Origin: Bdellovibrionales bacterium
GTDB lineage: Bacteria; Bdellovibrionota_C; UBA2361; RFPC01
Assembly: GCA_020434565.1 (NCBI GenBank)
Contig: JAGRAO010000003.1
Span: forward strand, 1-53,139
Reading direction: 5' to 3'
DNA length: 53,139 nucleotides
The notes below the pieces were generated by a model. The model was not told the origin of the DNA, did not search any database, and saw only the letters and a program-made list of their open reading frames with translations. A program made the position numbers and the translations under genes. Positions 52,146 to 53,139 of the stretch are shown one piece after another. The first letter of the stretch is position 1. Each line of letters begins with the position of its first letter.

Positions 52146-52919
52146 ATGGGTATCGTTCGTAATTTTGCACTGAGTGTGTCGCTCGTTCTGTGTCTGGGCT
52201 CACTGTCTTTGGTTCAAGCGCAGGATAAGCTCCCTGATGATAATGGATTGGCCACGTATCACACGGCGCCAAACTATCGTGAGAGTGAATCGCATCCGCT
52301 TCGGATTGTTGGATACGCTCTTCATCCAATCGGTTGGCTTGCTCGAGAAGTAATCTTCCGTCCTTTTAGCTATTTCGCCTCTTCGAGTGAAACGCGAAGG
52401 AGTGTTTTTGGATATCGCGATCCATTCGACTACCGCCGTCCTGAGTGTTTCTCCTCTGATGATTCTGCTCCTGACTGTCGGTCGGTTACTCCGTTCAACT
52501 ACGATGCGGGCTTGGCAAACGATGTGGTTGAAGAAGTGGCTGTCCCAGAAACTGAAATCGTACGACAGGTTTACTTTCCGGATGTGAATTTTGATTTCGA
52601 CAAAGGAAATCTGAACGATCTCGGAAAGGGGCGAGCGTATCAGATAGCTCAGCTCCTCCAGCAGGAGCCTGGCGTGAAGATCGTTCTTGAAGGACATGCT
52701 GATTTTATCGGGTCAGAGCAATACAATGAGAAGCTCGGTATGACTCGAGCAGAAACGGTTCGAGCTGAACTCGTTGAGCTCGGCGTGTCAGCTGACCGTC
52801 TCTCTACGGTAACTTTTGGAAAGTCTCGGCCAGCCCTTGAGCAGAAAACTGACTGGGCAAGAGCAGTTAATCGTCGAGTAGAAGTTCATCTTGGCGAAGA
52901 ATCAAACCTCACCGAGTAG
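52146..52919 (+). CDS. OmpA-family peptidoglycan-binding protein
   Basis: Secreted, 257 residues from ATG 52146 (GAGG nine bases upstream). A signal peptide ends near A-Q-A-Q. An unassigned N-terminal region with Y/F/R-rich stretches follows, then the OmpA C-terminal domain: V-N-F-D-F-D-K-G-N-L, L-E-G-H-A-D-F-I-G-S, Y-N-E-K-L-G-M-T-R-A-E and N-R-R-V-E-V, the peptidoglycan-binding residues. It probably links envelope layers. Earlier in-frame starts (52110, 52131, 52137) have weaker sites. Confidence 0.9.
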   Translation: MGIVRNFALSVSLVLCLGSLSLVQAQDKLPDDNGLATYHTAPNYRESESHPLRIVGYALHPIGWLAREVIFRPFSYFASSSETRRSVFGYRDPFDYRRPECFSSDDSAPDCRSVTPFNYDAGLANDVVEEVAVPETEIVRQVYFPDVNFDFDKGNLNDLGKGRAYQIAQLLQQEPGVKIVLEGHADFIGSEQYNEKLGMTRAETVRAELVELGVSADRLSTVTFGKSRPALEQKTDWARAVNRRVEVHLGEESNLTE

Positions 52920-52939
52920 GAGAGGATTTTGCTTCTCAG

Positions 52940-52970
52940 AAAAAACCCCGGCTGTGTCCGGGGTTTTTTT
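52940..52970. terminator. Strong bidirectional rho-independent terminator
   Basis: AAACCCCGG-ctgtgt-CCGGGGTTTTTTT: a GC-rich stem with a six-base loop and an A-tract on one side, T-tract on the other, so it can act on both strands. It sits between the OmpA-family gene and the converging gene at the window end. Confidence 0.9.
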
Positions 52971-53003
52971 GTGCGTCGTTTCGGAACAAAAGGGGTAGCG
53001 AAA

Positions 53004-53139
53004 CTACTGTTGAGTGCGATTTTGGTTGTTCACTTCGTACGTCCCACCCTTGGCTAACCCTTCCTCCTTTGGTGGTGGAAGGAGTCCGATCCACTCAAGA
53101 GCATTTCGAAGCGGGGAGGTCCTTCGTTGCTGCTGCACA
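53004..53139 (-). CDS. 3' end of an unidentified gene
   Basis: On the minus strand a frame is open from the window edge to TAG at 53004-53006, giving 44 C-terminal residues: R-R-T-S-P-L-R-N-A-L-E-W-I-G-L-L-P-P-P-K-E-E-G and an Asn/Gln-rich end. The composition is protein-like and the terminator is placed correctly for it. Family not recognisable. Confidence 0.5.
   Translation of the reverse strand, partial: VQQQRRTSPLRNALEWIGLLPPPKEEGLAKGGTYEVNNQNRTQQ

Overview
This window comes from a Gram-negative, chemotactic bacterium. It carries an LPS-transport lipoprotein (LptE-like), an OmpA-family protein, an outer-membrane barrel, a FabI enoyl-ACP reductase and a complete chemotaxis operon. Most starts have a clear AGGAG-type Shine-Dalgarno. 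The gene content and the unusual large proteins fit a deltaproteobacterial or Bdellovibrionota-like lineage, but that placement is an inference; no rRNA or other decisive marker is present. No tRNA, insertion sequence, CRISPR array or phage gene was recognised.

Region 1 (1-13158) is the S10/spc/alpha ribosomal super-operon: rplV (3' end), rpsC, rplP, rpmC, rpsQ, rplN, rplX, rplE, rpsN, rpsH, rplF, rplR, rpsE, rpmD, rplO, secY, adk, rpmJ, rpsM, rpsK, rpsD, rpoA, rplQ. Three things are unusual: a tandem array of hairpin units between rplV and rpsC, a 484-base leader before secY, and a 415-base gap where map and infA often lie, with a good sigma70-like promoter instead.

Region 2 (13255-21057) holds fabI, an LptE-like lipoprotein, a permuted-papain (YiiX-like) protein, two minus-strand orphan genes, a rhodanese, a small secreted protein with a duplicated motif, and an outer-membrane barrel protein. 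Several intergenic gaps contain strong inverted repeats.

Region 3 (21220-30374) is one tight chemotaxis operon: a receptor without an obvious HAMP domain, then cheW, a receiver, a CheA with two Hpt domains, cheR, cheD, cheY, cheX and cheB. From the receiver gene onwards all neighbours overlap by a few bases.

Region 4 (30375-31800) is the most striking part. A secreted two-lobed ligand-binding protein is interrupted by two membrane helices in the order of an ionotropic glutamate receptor. It follows a leader that can fold into a 20-bp hairpin and a second hairpin that completely buries the gene's ribosome-binding site.

Region 5 (31899-41385) has two giant proteins (about 1,100 and 970 residues), the first with annexin-like repeats, two companion small proteins, and a rhomboid-fold protein whose catalytic serine is replaced by phenylalanine.

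Region 6 (41459-53139) has rpsT, dcd, three two-component proteins (REC-PAS-kinase, a receiver with a novel tail, and a membrane hybrid kinase), an M48 peptidase, a 5-formyl-THF cyclo-ligase, a YmdB-like phosphodiesterase, an OmpA-family protein with a strong bidirectional terminator, and the 3' end of another gene.
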